Source: Protonemura montana (Eukaryota; Arthropoda; Insecta; Plecoptera; Nemouridae). From it: a stretch of DNA of 64,000 nucleotides. Positions 12,101 through 26,690 of the stretch are shown here, piece after piece (position 1 is the first letter of the stretch; each line of letters starts with the position of its first letter). The DNA lies in the NCBI GenBank assembly GCA_947568835.1, contig OX387603.1:16330651-16394650 (forward strand), given 5' to 3'. The notes under the pieces are model-generated. The model saw only the letters and a program-made list of their open reading frames with translations. It was not told the origin of the DNA and ran no database searches. A program made the translations under genes and the position numbers.

Positions 12101-15100
12101 AAACGGAAACCGCGTAGAAAAGTTGAAACTCTCTTAAATAGAAATCAATCAATCGTTTTAAAATACAGTGGAATTATCTTATTCAGTTTATCGCAGGTGA
12201 ACAGTTGATTGATAGTTACGTTGCTAATGAAATGAACTTATAATAGTGATACTGAAAACTCTCCGAAGACCCAAGACGTTTCCCTGCGGGACCTCATGTG
12301 GATGCCATGATGCAACACCACAACATCATTATAATAGACATCTAAGCGAAGTAACACGTCAGGTATACAAATGAAATACAATTACAAAAACGCTATGGAA
12401 ATTTTCGTAAACCAGCTAGACCTTCAGTGCATTTCACTGAACAGGCCAATATAAGGACACCTTCGTTAGAGGGTGGCACTGGCTAGCAAGTACCAAAAGC
12501 AGGTAAATCGAAATACTAACTCCTTTTGATATTCACAATTGATTGTCTCGTTGGGTATAGCTATGAAATGAAGTGTCACCTCGCAATGGTTTATGTTGAT
12601 CATTATACTGAGGTCCCTAGAGGCTCCGATTGAATTCCTGCTGCGTCTAAAATATACATTTCACAGCTATATTGGCCATTTGGACACCGTGTAGCCACAC
12701 CATTACTTCTCTTTCAAAATAATTTACTATTTTCTATCTTGAATCCGCTGGCCATGCCGTTCTTGAGCACTATTCATATTATCTTCAGAAATAGAGAGGT
12801 TTTTGACATTGAAAATAGGCTACAGTTACGTTTTTCATGTTTTAACATGCACTTTTCATGTTTTATATCGTAAAAACCTGGTGCATTAAACTTGGCGCCT
12901 CCACCGAAACCTCCATATCGTGCGTCAATTGATAACTATGATAGGCATACTTCACACGGTTTCAAAAAGTAATCCATGACATTACCTGGATTATCCAGAT
13001 CATTTTTCTATTGTCTAGGTACTTAGTATGAATACGTATAACATCCAGTACCCGGATTTAGAGAAATTCCTAAAAATACCTAATTACAATGCGATCTTAA
13101 GTGGTGTTTAACACGATCACTTTGAAGAAATGATGTTCAAGCAATTTGCACACGAGACTTTAAAAGTCATTACATGTTTGCAATTCTGCATAACTCAACA
13201 TCATAAACAACAATTCAGTTATTACCTATATATCATGTGTATGAAAATATGTAATATATGTGTTCGTAAGCGTCACCAGAGAATAAACAGCGACAGTGCA
13301 TTCACAATGGCATATCCGAGAGTGAGCAAACAGAAATTCATCTGCGATGGCGACTGCACTTGTTAGCTACCTGATGTTGCTTGATTAGCTGAGTCGGCTT
13401 AATTGCCAATTATGCCATCTTGTACTGAAGGCAGGTCGGTGGATCTCTCAGCTAGCGTCCACTTCACGTCGCTCTGATGAGATCATCGATCATGCAAATC
13501 GTCTTCCGCGAAGTGCACACCCGGAAACAGTTTGGGAAATCTTGCAGTGAGATGGATGGTCACCGGTTGTTAGTAAACGGTCCCTACTTGTTTTGCGTTT
13601 AAGTTAAATTTGGATTTTAAAATTTTCAACCTATTGACGAACCTTGGAAACTTGTTTGTTTGAAATAATTTGGCAAGTGGAGCACAGTGTTTCCCCCGCT
13701 TAAATGATATAAAAGGGCCTTCATAGATTAACAGTTTTGTTTTTGTTTAAAAAATTCACTTACATTCTTTCTCGAGTGTGGTCAATGGGCTTACTCCAAA
13801 ACCTGATCATCACACTCTATAGGGCTGAAAGTTACATCCGAAGAGCCGCATTTTGTTCTCTTAAAATTAAACTCTCACGCGCCATATGACGACAAGCAAT
13901 TACATTTTAATAGCAAGATAATCTCTTGAATCGACATAGTGAAAGAGTTTACTAAAACCATCCCCCCGAGGGACTATAAATTCTCTGTCAGCTTACACAG
14001 AGCTTAACCCTTGACGGCTGTAGCTTACAGGTAATCGAGCGTATTATCTAACGAATCAATAAACTAGACGGCGACTTAAAAACACCGCGCGAAGGACCAC
14101 CTACAAAAACCATTCAATTTAGAGAAATCAAGTGTTTACGTTTTGACATTTGCGTTAGTTCATGGTTTACCATGAGAATAGATTCAGTGAGATGAAATGA
14201 GTGGCCCATTCGCGTGCCGCTGCCAAGACACATCCCTTGACGAGCCGGTATAGACCGGATCGTACCTGTACCTGTACCGGTGCTGGTGCCGGTTCAGTTC
14301 GGAATGACAGCCCGACTAGGAACAATTCGAAACGGTCCCGCGGCCGAGAAGTGACCATGCCGCCCGGGAGGTAAAAGTCTGAAAGATAATTAAAACATCT
14401 CCTAGCGCAGTGGGAAAGAAGACGACGGTTTCCCATTATGGCGTTGCAGTAAAATGGTTTCAGATAGATATGATACACGATTAGTTTCATTATATATCAA
14501 ACCGGCGCGCGGAGAGGATTCCGTAGTCGCAGAATTCATTATCATAAAGATGAGTCGACCCATGTGGCCTTTGAGTTTCGATTTAATTTTCAGTTAAGGC
14601 ATGGGATGTCCGATTGCGATTTCTAATCCGACTGTGCGGTGGTGTCTCTTGGACCACCTCGTAAAGATCGGCGGGCACATCTGCCGTGCGGCGAGTGTGC
14701 CTTTGAAAACTCGTCGAGAATTGAAACAGGATTTTTAGGCAGAAAAATACGTTATGAACGCGATCTGATCTCGGAAGCTCTCTGATTATGCAGCGAATTG
14801 TTACAAATGCAAATTGGAGTCGCACACGCGTGTATTAGCTAATACTCGGCTGAATAAATCGAAGGGAGGATCTGGCGAAATGACAGAAATCGAAACATTA
14901 ATTTCAAATCGGCATGCAAATATTCACAAAAAAACACGCCGTAATTTTTTCCGACTCGATCCCTGCTAACATCAGCTGCCTAAATGCATATTTTGCACGT
15001 TTTCCAATTTGGGCTTGGCCTGTTTGGCTGGATTTAAAGCGTATTCGAAATTCGCAGCACTTTTTTTTATAGTGATACTGAATTTTAGTTGATATTTAAA

Positions 15101-16524
15101 ACCAATCGGGGATGCAAATCTGAAATTGTTTCGGATCCTCCAACTCCATGCAGAAACGTTTAACGTAAGAGATCTAAGTGTATGCCTTACTCCCATCTAC
15201 TCCCAACAGCGTTCATGCTACACAAAATGCCTTTTAGATTGCCCCCTCCTTTTCTTGAGAATTTTCTGTCTAAATCTCCCCTTTGGCCCCTAAGAAACCT
15301 CTACCTAATATCCCCCAACGAAATCTCGCCTGATTTCCATGCCATCTGATCGTGGGCAGCGCCCGGCCATGGACCAGCGTGTCGCGCGGCTTGTCAAGGG
15401 TACGTGCTCCGTTTGTGCCAGCTACAGTCTAGACCGACCCGGGGGTCAGGTGTCACCAGTGGCAACGAGTCACCATTGACTCATGCGGTCACCGCGAACC
15501 ATTGATTTTAATGCTCGCACACTCGGGCAGCCTTATATGGCGTTGGCGGTACTGAGACATTACCCAGAGCTGTTGGTAGCGATACGTTCGAATCGTTGTT
15601 AACGAATCTTAGAAACCGACGTAAAATATTGAAGATATGGCTGAGAAATGGATCGGTACGTGACGGGTGAAGTTGCAGATGCCATTGGAAAACATTTCTG
15701 TAGATTATCTTCATGAAAAGATCTGTCAGAGTATTTGTTTTGGCTGTAAATTATTTGGGTATCTAACGTTTTCGAATCGTAACAAGAAGAATTCGTAAGA
15801 ATGTTCCGGCCTGAAAAATATGGCTGCGTGCTTGTTTGCCAAGAAGACATTTAAGATGTTCTGATGAATTTAAAGGTAGAGACAAATTCAATTGAATTGT
15901 CTACGAGGTTTTCGTACTCCAGAAATTATGATTCAGTCGGTTTACTCGATAAAATGGGTTTGGATGCTAAGGGAATCCCGAGTTCGATTCTTGATAAAGG
16001 CGTTGCGGACTTCAAACATTCGGCAGACTTCCTCGACGCCTTCAGAAGAATAACAAGTAGTTACAGCCAACGAAAAGGTTCAAGTGGTAATCTAGTAAAA
16101 TGCGGTTGTCGCAGAGCTAGAATTTTTGCGACCTCTAGGACTTTTTTGAAAAAACGTAGAATATTTGCAGAAAAACCTACCGAAAATGTCTGCTATACTT
16201 TTAGTTTATACCCATTAAATCATCATTGGTATAAGCTATCGAAATCATCACGGAAGCTTTTGAAAAAAAAAAAAATGTGAATAACTTTGCACTAAAATCC
16301 CAGTAAAACAATACGACTTATAATTAATATTTGATTGCCTTAGATTTTATTGAAGTAACCCAAATGATTAAGTGATATTTGAACATGAAATAAATACCAT
16401 CTTGCTACTATTGATTTTCTTCTATCATTACCAATGGCGCTTAAGTACATGAATACCAAACTATTATTGTGCCACTTCTGAGGTTTCATTGGTTCCTGGT
16501 CGCCTGGTGATGTCGCTGCCAGAG
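6184..16524. other. Non-coding or putative intron; no supported exon apart from the candidate at 8600
   Basis: If the first-exon candidate at 5997 is right, this is intron. It contains chance-like frames at 7097-7423, 8888-9310 and 15864-16280, a GC-rich patch at 8090-8290, a CATCCCACCATCCCACCATC tract near 8991 and otherwise AT-rich DNA with no recognised element. Confidence 0.45.
8600..8963 (+). other. Possible non-coding first exon with strong donor
   Basis: A GC-rich block with GTGTGT-rich leader-like sequence ends at CAC/GTGAGT (donor after 8963), one of the best donors in the window outside the FGF gene. It contains several short upstream frames, including one with a good start context at 8875 (GACCATGG) that closes after 19 codons. 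An alternative donor GCAG/GTGGTG follows 8905. It could be a 5' UTR exon of the FGF-like gene or of another transcript. No acceptor partner is identified. Confidence 0.18.
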
Positions 16525-16568
16525 GTGTTACCAAAGGTGTTACCAAAGGTGTTACCAAAGGTGTTACC
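16525..16568 (+). repeat. 12-bp tandem repeat
   Basis: Three exact copies of GTGTTACCAAAG are followed by a partial fourth (GTGTTACC). On the minus strand they read as PLVT repeats within a 108-codon frame that I do not regard as a gene. Confidence 0.85.
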
Positions 16569-16912
16569 GCTGCACCAGCGTCATGTCCATCCAGTGGCGA
16601 GCCGGCCTGGAAATCGGAGAGAAATTTCAACACTTTAAACACTGGCACAGTGTTGGCTGGCGCCATTTCAAAACTTGATAAAACGTCATCGCAATAGGCG
16701 ATAAAATCATAAGTTTCTTACTAACGGTAAATTTCCATGGGAAAATAAATAAAAGGTCCCTATTTCTTATTTTTCTTTATGTCTGAAATAAAATATGCTA
16801 TGTATCCAGACCTTGAATGGAAAATTGCATACAACTAAACCACTGAAAAACTATAGAAAACCACTTCCATAGATAACCACTGTAAGCTATAGATCCAAGA
16901 TTGTCAAGTATA

Positions 16913-17052
16913 AGAGCCGGTTTTTCAGTGGCACATTATTTAATAGACAGTCAAACAAACAAACAAACAACATCTTCAGATTAGCTGTTGCCAAGCTAAT
17001 AACAAATTAACGGGCTGTTAGATTCTTAACAGACCACTGAAAAATCGGCCCT
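16913..17052. mobile_element. Short TIR element (MITE-like), about 140 bp
   Basis: The left end AGAGCCGGTTTTTCAGTGG and the right end CCACTGAAAAATCGGCCCT are near-perfect inverted copies, with weaker pairing continuing inward for another 20 bases. There is no coding capacity. A further CCACTGAAAAAC at about 16841-16852 forms another inverted pair with the left end, so the neighbourhood may be a rearranged or nested copy. No target-site duplication is clear. Confidence 0.5.
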
Positions 17053-20000
17053 GAGATTTCACAATCATTCGTCCGCCACTGTCTTGAGATGAGCATCTCG
17101 AATGTGGGCCTCCAGGTTATGTGATGGCGCCAGCCGCGTTGCCAGTGCCAGTGGTGACGTTGGTCTATTCGATGCAGAGCCTCAGCAGCCTACACTCACC
17201 TGTGAATCGCTCATATGCAAACAAACAACCGAGCAAACTTTCACAAACAAAAGACAAACAAACAGCAGCGACGTGACAGACGATTCTTGCACTTGCAGCT
17301 GCCGGATTGTTTGCACAAGATGTCGATTGTCCACGACCGATCGTGGCGGAACGTGGATTTTTGCTATCAGCTGATTTTATTATCAGACCTGGATACAGTG
17401 CTGTGGTTGTGTTGAAATCGTATCGCATTGCAACAACGCACGCACGTGGAAAGTATGCATTTACAATTTCTTTTTGTGTGTGGGTGAATTTTATTTTGGG
17501 AAATAGTCGCATGGGCGACTCGGGCCGTAATTTTGGGGTAAAGTTGTCTGAAAATATAGTAACACAGTCCGTGATTGACTGATCATCTTTAAACTACGGG
17601 CCTAAAATTTAATTCTGATTAGTGGATCCTGCCCAAGGATGGCACCAACGATGTTTCAACGAATTGGGGAGTGAAGATGGTCGCATTTCCTGTGACTCTT
17701 TGGAGTAGTAGGATGAATACCGCGAAAAAATAACGCTCCCGACTGAAATTTTCTCTTACCTTCTCGACAAGCTCACGGAGAAGAATGTCTCGAAGGAACG
17801 ACTTTTTCCGGGACTATAAATTAAAGAATGTAGCTGTGAAGTCGTGTGTCGCTTAGAATATGCAGACAATTGACAATGTCCTTCGTGCAACGTTGTTTTC
17901 CTTAAACTGTGAAGACGTTATAATGTTGACCTGTACTCTGGATTTTAGACTGCTTGGGAACGAACATTGTGCGTATACGTTTAATTGTAATCTTATGCTT
18001 TACGGGCACCTATTGCACAATAGATTTCGGACCACCCATTCGCCAAACATTTATCCATTCACTAAAAGGGCACCAGCTGTTGTGAATTGGCACCCTGCTT
18101 GCCATGCGGTCAAAGTAGTTATTGATAGTTATTGACACTTGAAGAGTCTCGCTAGAAATTAAACCCACGTGAGCACGCTTATCTCGAAAGATATATGAAT
18201 TAATTATAGAACAACATACCTAGTATCATCGATATCAGTCCAATCCATGTTAATCCCGATTACAAGCTGATTACTGACGGATTATGCGTCCGTCAAACGT
18301 TGTTGTGCTGAAAGAGTGTGTTTCGGCGAAACCTGACGAAAGACGTCGTGGTCCACGGGCGAGTTTATCAGTAGACACGGGGAAAGATAACGTGCCGCCG
18401 ACAAAGAGACAGCCTTGCAGAGGCGTTAAGAATCGATGCCGGCAGAGCAAGAAGAATATAAGCTTTCAATCCTGGTGGAAAATGTAAAACATATACTTTT
18501 TTGTTTTCCTATAATCTTTCCTCTGCGATTTCTGGTAACATCTTTTCTTTGAACTAATCGATGAACTTTGCATTTAGAGCATTGTCTATAAAGTGACACA
18601 CTTTGAATTAGCTGAAAACCATCGAGTGAAAACCGTTTCTTATAATCACTATCACACACTGCTGATATCTCACGAATTCGTTATTTCTTTTTGAAAATAA
18701 GCGATTTTCCTAGGATTGTCACTGTAATGTGAGTGCGTTTTTAGAAATGTTTGGGGTAGAGATAGCTGCCATGAATTTAGCAATTTTTGAACTTCAGCCC
18801 CTCACAAATCACAATGCAACATTTCGCAACTGATGGTGCATTCGCCCGCGTGGTCATTGCGACGGCTGCATCGACTGCGCTTTTGGACAGTAACTTGGAC
18901 GTGAAATGCAGCCTCTCAATGGCATGCGCAGCAGAGAAACCGGTGCCCAGGGGTGATTTACATACAGTTAATTTCTAGCAAATGCAAAGGCAGCCCTGAT
19001 ACCATTAGTTCTTTCATTATAACAATATATCATCCTAAAAGCAGGCATCTAGTTTGACCTATATGGTTGTTAAAAGTTCATAGAATGGAGTGGGGTTGTG
19101 CTTTTGGAATCAACCGAAACATTAATGCCATATTTCTTTCCCTGCTGAGCAGCATATAGTCTCCGATCTAACCTATAGCCCTTTCCATCCCCCAGCTTCA
19201 AAGGGTGTTAAGCTTTAGATTCGATTACTTGGCATAGCACCTAACAAGGTGCACGCGGTATCGTCAACCTAAAAAGCCCATTGCGTTTGCAGATCCCCGC
19301 TATCGTGGTCCATAGCTTCTACAACTCGAGAACCACAGCCTTATAAATGGTCAGTCTGTTCGTTCAGACACTGATATCTAGAATCCATAAATACTACAAA
19401 CGGCCAAACATTGACTACATCACGGTCATCTGATATGAACCATTAGTTTCAATGGCCTCCTCTGCCCCTGCCTCAGCACCACCTTAGCACCAGCAGAGAC
19501 CAGGTAAGTATCATGCTGAGACGACCCGCGACCAGGCATGGAGTGCAATTCCTCGGCATTCTTCTCTCGATCGAATTCATTGAACACCACAAGCCACAAC
19601 GTAGTCATTATCTAATGGATAATAAAGTACATTCCACAAATAATAAATTATGGTGGACCCTGTTCATTTTCAGTTTCCTCTCCGATATCATGAGCATCTC
19701 TTTTTGGAAACTTATTTCTTTTCTAACGTTTCTTGTGGTTCTATCGGATGGATATGGTTTAACGCTGTGGTGGTGCGGCTGTGAGTTTCTGGACGTCCCT
19801 ATTTGAATGGACCGGCACGAGAGCTCGTTTCCACCTCGCCACACACCTCGGCGAGCTTTCTTTACCGCGGTGCTTACATAATGTTTGAGTAGGACACTTT
19901 GGACGTTGTCAATGAATAAGCATAAAAAAACAAGTGTGTGAGTGGTCTCCGGAAAGAAAAGATAGTCGAATGGCTTGAGTGTACGATAAACTGAGTAATT

Positions 20001-23000
20001 CCAAAGTCTGAAGACGCATTATTTCATACCCCCACTCTTGGTGCTGTTGTAAAGAAAACCTGAAGAATACCAAAGATAAGTTTTTTCTATTTTCCGCAGA
20101 CCAATCTGCGTGTACTTTCTCAAGGGTGTGAAAACGAGTGCGAATAAAAGCCTAATTGGGATGGAACCAGACGATAACGATTTTTTTATGGACTTGTAAG
20201 AGATGAGACGGGCTTTGGGGCCTGCGCCCCATAAAGAACGACATTTGCTATACTATTTTTGGAACAAATCTATAGGCGCATTTTGTGTTGATTTTATAAT
20301 TAATGATCAGAAGCATATGAATGGGAACGATTTTGCCCTTTAACGAACTCACATGAACACCCCCTATGCCAGTAGCCGTGTGCTTCGTCGAACGTTACAG
20401 ACACCGATCGTCGTCGACACGACGCCACCAGTCCATCGATTTGGCCACGCCTAGGAATGAGAAATGATTCGATCGAGTGTTGCATGCATCATCGCAAGTG
20501 GTCAAGAATCAGTTTCCGTGGTTCGGTGTTAATTGGGACCTGTTCTACAGCGTCCGAATAGGCGACGCGGCGCGGCGGAAACCGTTTAACCGTGAGATGT
20601 CGAACGCGTCGAGAGCCTCTTAACAGCCCGTAGATTTATAAACAATGCGCGGTAATGGCCGAGCCATAGTAAAAGGCGTATAATTATCACAATGTCTTGT
20701 TAGCGGCTGGGTGTATAATTAACAATGAATGAAAAAGAAACTACGTTTCGGTGAAGACGAAAGGCGCTGCGCTCGCCGTTCGATCATCTCGTACCCTGCA
20801 CTTATCGTGGTGAGTGGTGCGCGCTGCAGTCTCGTACGATGGGTGCATGTGCTTGTGAACGGGCAGGGGTTGGTCAGCGTTGACGAGGTGAGAAATGCGC
20901 CGTGCCGCGCGGAGAGCTCCGTGAAATTTTTAATGCCGTGGGGTGAAGGCACGGAGAGGGGTTCAGCGGCGACGTGTGTCACATGGAGTTGGCCGCTCTC
21001 TGGAATGAGCGGAGGTTGTGTGGGAAACGCCTCGCTGACAGTGGCGTAGCGATCAAAAATGCTGGATGGGTTATGTTTGGTTATTTCTTTTAGAGAATAG
21101 GCACGGAAAGCATGGAAAATATCACTAATATTACAATTATCACTAAGCTCATTGCGTTAGCTGAGCACTGTCTTACGCACTTCTTTAGACTGGAATACAG
21201 GAGATCTACAGCTAGAGAGAAAAATGTCTAATGTCTCATCTCAAAATATGCTATTTCTTTAAGCTTTTGACCGTAAAATCATTTTCACGACAAATTTCCT
21301 CTGAAATCAGTACCAAGTGTATCAGTACCTAACCATTGTGTGGGCGTCGTAAAACCACCGCTCGCCACTGTCTTTCAGCGGCGGCCGATCGGCCAGGGTC
21401 TGCATCGTAGGAAATCTCGTTCGTCTACCGGCGCGTGTGATCTTGTTCCTCTCCAGCCGCGACGCGGACATTACAGGTGACCTCTGACCGACGGCGATTG
21501 GACAAGGTTCTCCACTCTGACCTTTTCAGAGACGAGGCCGCCACTTTCTCATGGGGCGCATCGGCGGCCGGACGGACGGGATTCGCAATGTGTCGCTGCG
21601 ACGCGAGCAAGCGTGAATTGATTTATTTTCCTCGGCTACGGTCTTTTGGGAAGCGGTGCAGTCGCGCCCTTTTCGAAACGAGACGCCGGGCTCGTTCTAA
21701 TTGCCGTTGACCAACGAGTTTGCGTGGGAAAGCTGCGCGTGAAATTGCACGCGAGTAATGCGCGTATCGGACGCTCGGCGTGGACCTTATCGAAATGGAA
21801 TATTATTTTGAAGTAATAAAATTTTCATCGGCTGGCACCATGGGAAGGGTCACCGCTCGGAAGTGCGTTATGGGTTTCTTATACATATGTATAGCGAAGA
21901 AACATTCCTTTTGTGTTTGTGGGCTAGAGTGCCGGTGCTAATAAAACGAGTCTCTTTATTTCTTTATGCAAATTGTCTTGTAGTTGCGGGGAAATTTGTT
22001 TGATTTCCAATGCCGATAAATTAACGGAATATTATCAGCCTTCAAAGAATCCACTAAATTTCGAAATACAAAAGTCACAAATTCCACGATCACCATTCCG
22101 AAGAATTCACCGCATTTCTCAACGTTTCACCAATTTTCAATTTTCTCCGTGTGTTTATATGCGTTAATTTACTAACAATCTCTCGCCAACGAATAATCGA
22201 TAGCCGCGTCTAGTCAATATTTAAAACTTAAATACCGAACTCGCCAGGAAGCTTGTGCCTGATTGCTAGTTCAAACTCAAAGGCGTCTATAATTCCACCT
22301 AAATCAATCCAGTCGATGTGTATAATTCCCATGCTTATGTCAAGTTGGTTTAAGCAGCATCCACATTCACCTATTGCGTTATAGAAGAGACCCATGTAAT
22401 TATACCTAGGCGATCTCACGTGTATGCGATGACTATAGCTGCCCCGATCACAGATATGAATCGCGCCCGCCGTAGCCAGCCAGCTCGCTCCTTCCAAACA
22501 GTCGCTGCCAGCGTTGTTTATCGAGCCAATTAGTGGGTTCGTATTTTCAATTAGCTTCTCAGAATGTTGCCAGCGATCATGCAGCCGCAGTGCTCATTCC
22601 GGTGATGGCGCGTATTTGCCATGCGTTGGGCTCACCTGTCTGCCGTTTTGTCCGCGTGGATCAGGATGGGTATATATAAGTCCTGAGTCCTGAGTCCTAA
22701 AGGATCCCAGAACTATCCCGGGGTTGTGGTCTGCAAGATATGAGAGACTTCTAAAAAAAACTTATTCTCTTTTCAAAATGGGACTTTAAAGCCTAATTTT
22801 AAGCTGTTTTTCTGGTTTACCGTGTGCCTACTGTCTTCCCTATCCAACGTTTGGTTACAGCAAATATTTCTTTATTACGAGAGATTGGCTAGTCCGCCAA
22901 ATCTTCGAATAACTTTCGTCAGATTTCGTGCCATCGATGGCATTTGAAATCAAGTTTACTAAATTAAAAAATAAATCATTTTAGTGTTTTAGGCTCTTGT

Positions 23001-26000
23001 ATAAAATTGGGTCAAATTGATCTAAGTACCTTTGAAAAACATCCCGTGACTGGCAGTTATGTTGCTTCCCACACAAGTAAATCATTGATGCGGAACTGTC
23101 CGAGCAATACATCTTAGTTTTATAATTGCATAATTTACCTCGGTTCTAATTCCCCTGAAGAAAGCACCGTACGCCGATCTAAGATTTCGATAACGATCTC
23201 GCATATAAGAGCTGTGAAAAGCTTAATGACTTGTAACCGTGTGTTGCCAGCGAAGGTAACCAACCACGACTCTGGGCGGCGGAGCCCCTTGGCCCGCAGG
23301 GTCGTCACGTCCGTGGAACCAATGACAGTTACACCCAACAGTTTAATCACACTCAATTCACTCTTCACACTTTAATCAAGCTGCGAAAACAATCAAACCC
23401 GAGCGTACGTGTCTGGCGCGCAGCCGCCGTTGTCCAGCGCCGTGGTGGAGATCGCCGCGATACGGGCTAACCAAACAAGGCGAGACGTTCCCGTTGCAGA
23501 GAGTCGCTCCGCGGCCAGAGATGGAAGTTGGGCAACTGTCTAAGCTGAATTGATCCATTTTGAGATCAAATAAGTTTTCGTTTTTTAAGAAACTTGACGT
23601 GAAAATCATGTTTGGATCAAAGTCGACCGCGAGTTCACCGCTCATGATTGAAACTATAGTTGCATATGTAGTTTATGGCTCAGAAACAATTGCACATCTT
23701 TAAGTTACAATGGAATCACAAAAATAATACGGCTTTTTAAACACTGGCTAGTTCATTGCGTACTAAAAATCACCCCCAAATGTATTCAAAATTACACATA
23801 TTTAAACTAGCTTCCTAGCCCCCAAAAGACTCCATGATGCGTTGAGTTGTGTCTCCACTAAGATGGCACCTCTACGTCGAGTCAGCCTCTCTCCCTCGTC
23901 CAGCGGCCCTCGTTGCGACCGCACGGCCCGCCGCCTCATTTCGTGCCAATTACACGCGAGGGGCGAATGCGTTGACTTCGCGCTGCCAGCGTTCATTATC
24001 GAACTGTAATTACAGACGGCAACGGCGGCGGCGGCGGCGTCGCTTGATTGGTTTATGCAAATCTAGCAGTAAGCCCGCGAGACGGCGGGGAGGTCGAGCG
24101 CCCACTCGCGGGGGCTGCCCACGCGTGCTGTCTACCTGGCAGAATGCTTTCGGTACATCCCCGAAACGCTGATATCCCTCAGGAGATGCAAGATTTGCAA
24201 AGGGCGTCGTAGGTTAAGCAAGAGTTGAGCTGTAACCGGGTAATCACATTCAGTATCAAGTGGATTTGTTGCCAAAATTATTCATTGGATGTTGGAATAA
24301 TTCTGTTATTGGTAACGTCTGTTTTTTACCGAAAATCATATGGTTCAACCAGAAGAGTGCAAGGCATTTGGTCGGTTTAAATAATTTATTTGCAGCTAAG
24401 TTCGGCTCTCTTTGATTGAAAAATATATTTCAAATTTTTAGTTGGTTAATGAGGACACCCAGTTTTATGACACGCGAGGTTGGCAGCCTTTCTTTGTGTA
24501 CCTCCCACCATTAACGAAATTTAACACCCAAGCTGTTAAGGGAGGCTGAACATTTGTTAAGGGAGGCTGAAAAGGATAGACGAGATTTTATTCCACTTTT
24601 TCCCGTAGTGAAATTCCTAATTGAATTTATTTCCACCTTCAACTTTTCCCCTCGCTTTTCTTCGACGTTCGAGGACCCTCGAACGAGAAGGTAGTGGCAT
24701 GCCTACTTGACCTAAACCAAGAAAAAAATCAAGCGGAATTTTGTGACGGCTGGAAAATTCCTGCGAGTTGGAAAAGTTGTTAAAAAATTGCTTCAGAAAA
24801 ACGTCAATAGCAATTAGAGACAGCGAATCTGTTTTCACTGTTCGATGGGTGTGATTGCACACGATCGCTAGTTTGTGATTGGCACAGCCAATGCCGAGAT
24901 CTTTGCACGATAACGCTGGCTGATTTAATATCAGTGCAATCAGCTGTTCGATCGATAAGACCTTACCTTTGTGGGACATCAGGGAACTCGCGTAACCAAC
25001 CACTTCAATTAATTGAAGGAATTATTTGGTGGGGCTCGTTGCATTTGATTAATGGATAATAAATGTTATCAATGGGGTTATGTAAGTATTTCATTGTAAT
25101 ATGTGGACACGTGACCTGGTCAAATATTTGGTATTTGGTAGCTATACAAAGCTTGTTTTTGCCATACGAGCTGATTCAAATTAGTGTAAATGGCTCTAAA
25201 ATTGGTGGTTCTAAGAAAACAGACATGTGTTTATACTTCGGTCAATTATAATTACTTTTGGGTTGTTTACGTTTTCGGTGACATATAATTAAGTCATTTT
25301 CAGGCCAGGTTTTAATTGGTTTCGACTCGTCTACCATGAAGTTACTTCCAATATGACTATTTCTTGCCGTACCCGTACTTGACATCAAACTGAGAGACAT
25401 CACCTCGTTCGCCGTACTAACTAAATACTGAAATTGACATTCAATTGACATTCAATTGCAGTGTCATTACCTGCAAAACTAGTCGATATGTCAACACAAA
25501 CATAACTTGTATTAGCTAATTGCTACAAATCTTGCCAGGTATTTTAATATTATTATATTTATTATTATAATATCATGTTATTTTATTATTTTAGTTAGTT
25601 GCATTTAGGATGCCTGAACTAGGCAAGTGTTTTAATTTTTTGTGGTTTTTTTGTTATCGGAAAATATTTAGGTCTGCTTTCACCCTTGAACACAAGTTAC
25701 GAAACGTTTGCAATTTAGTGGTTCTTCACTTAGCATTTAAAACCTAGTATTTTGTCAAAACTAGTGCTAAGGTAAGCTAAAGTAGACATGAGTCTAAAAA
25801 CCGTATTAATCAACCATCCTCTATGCCAATTTTAATCAACGATCTGTCTAGATATTCTTCGTATTGTCACCACCCACGCACGGTACGTGATTTGCTTGAT
25901 GGTTTCTGCACTTATCACTAGTATAGATGGAATGTCGAGGATTTTCGTGCAATCAGCTGGAGCGGATATTGCTAGCTAAGTGTAATCGAGAGATGCCCGA

Positions 26001-26690
26001 TTGCCGACAATAATTAACGTGAAATTGATTTGATACGTGCCAGGTAGGTCAATGAAGGACCTCATCATGTCTGTGTGCTATAAGGCTTGCTCTTTGGTGC
26101 AAAATGAGTAGGTAGCATATCAATTACGATCCAAAAGCACCAGTCTTTACGCGGACCCACCCTTTAAATTATAATGTTTATTTATTCTTGGCTCTTAACT
26201 GTATGTTAGCGCGGCTGTACAGAAAAGAATTAATTTACAAACAAGCAATTAAATTGGTATGAGATTGGATGTGTATCTATCTAGGTAAACAAGTGCACAG
26301 GTCTAAAGATTTTAATCGTTGAGAGATCGAATTGCATCCCCGAGCCTAAAGGTACTAGATATTAGTTTGATTTCGCATTAAAAGTGGAATGATAAAATTT
26401 TAGTTTATAACTAGATAATGAAGTTTATCTTAATACCTTTAGAATTTCATCACAAATATCAATTAATTTTTTGTTAGTGTTTTTATGAGTTAGAATTTCT
26501 AATCTGTCTAAGTGTGCCTTATTTTGAGCGCAACCATGTTTTGGCATGTGTCGATAAACAGGACAGGAATGGGAAATTGATAAGAATAAGTGCTGCACTT
26601 TTCAGTGAAGAGAGAACACCTTCACCGACCAATGAGCTTTCAGAAAAGTATTCGACGAAAAGATCAACACACAAGGCTTAAGATTTTGCT
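17053..26690. other. Non-coding or putative intron; several GC-rich islands
   Basis: GC-rich, CpG-containing islands stand out at about 20370-20620, 21340-21770 and 23840-24170, the last with a CGG run at 24023-24039. A triple GAGTCCT tandem lies near 22685. No exon with convincing splice sites and a recognisable peptide was found on either strand. Confidence 0.45.
24497..24572 (+). repeat. Short direct repeat GTTAAGGGAGGCTGAA
   Basis: GTTAAGGGAGGCTGAA occurs twice, 21 bases apart, just after TTAACACCCAAGCTGTTAA, which can fold on itself (TTAACA with TGTTAA). This is possibly a remnant of a small TIR element. Confidence 0.4.

Noticed and set aside
15864-16280. 138-codon frame ending in a Lys run
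   Set aside because: No recognised domain; it ends in an A-rich tract and has no supporting splice or promoter signals.
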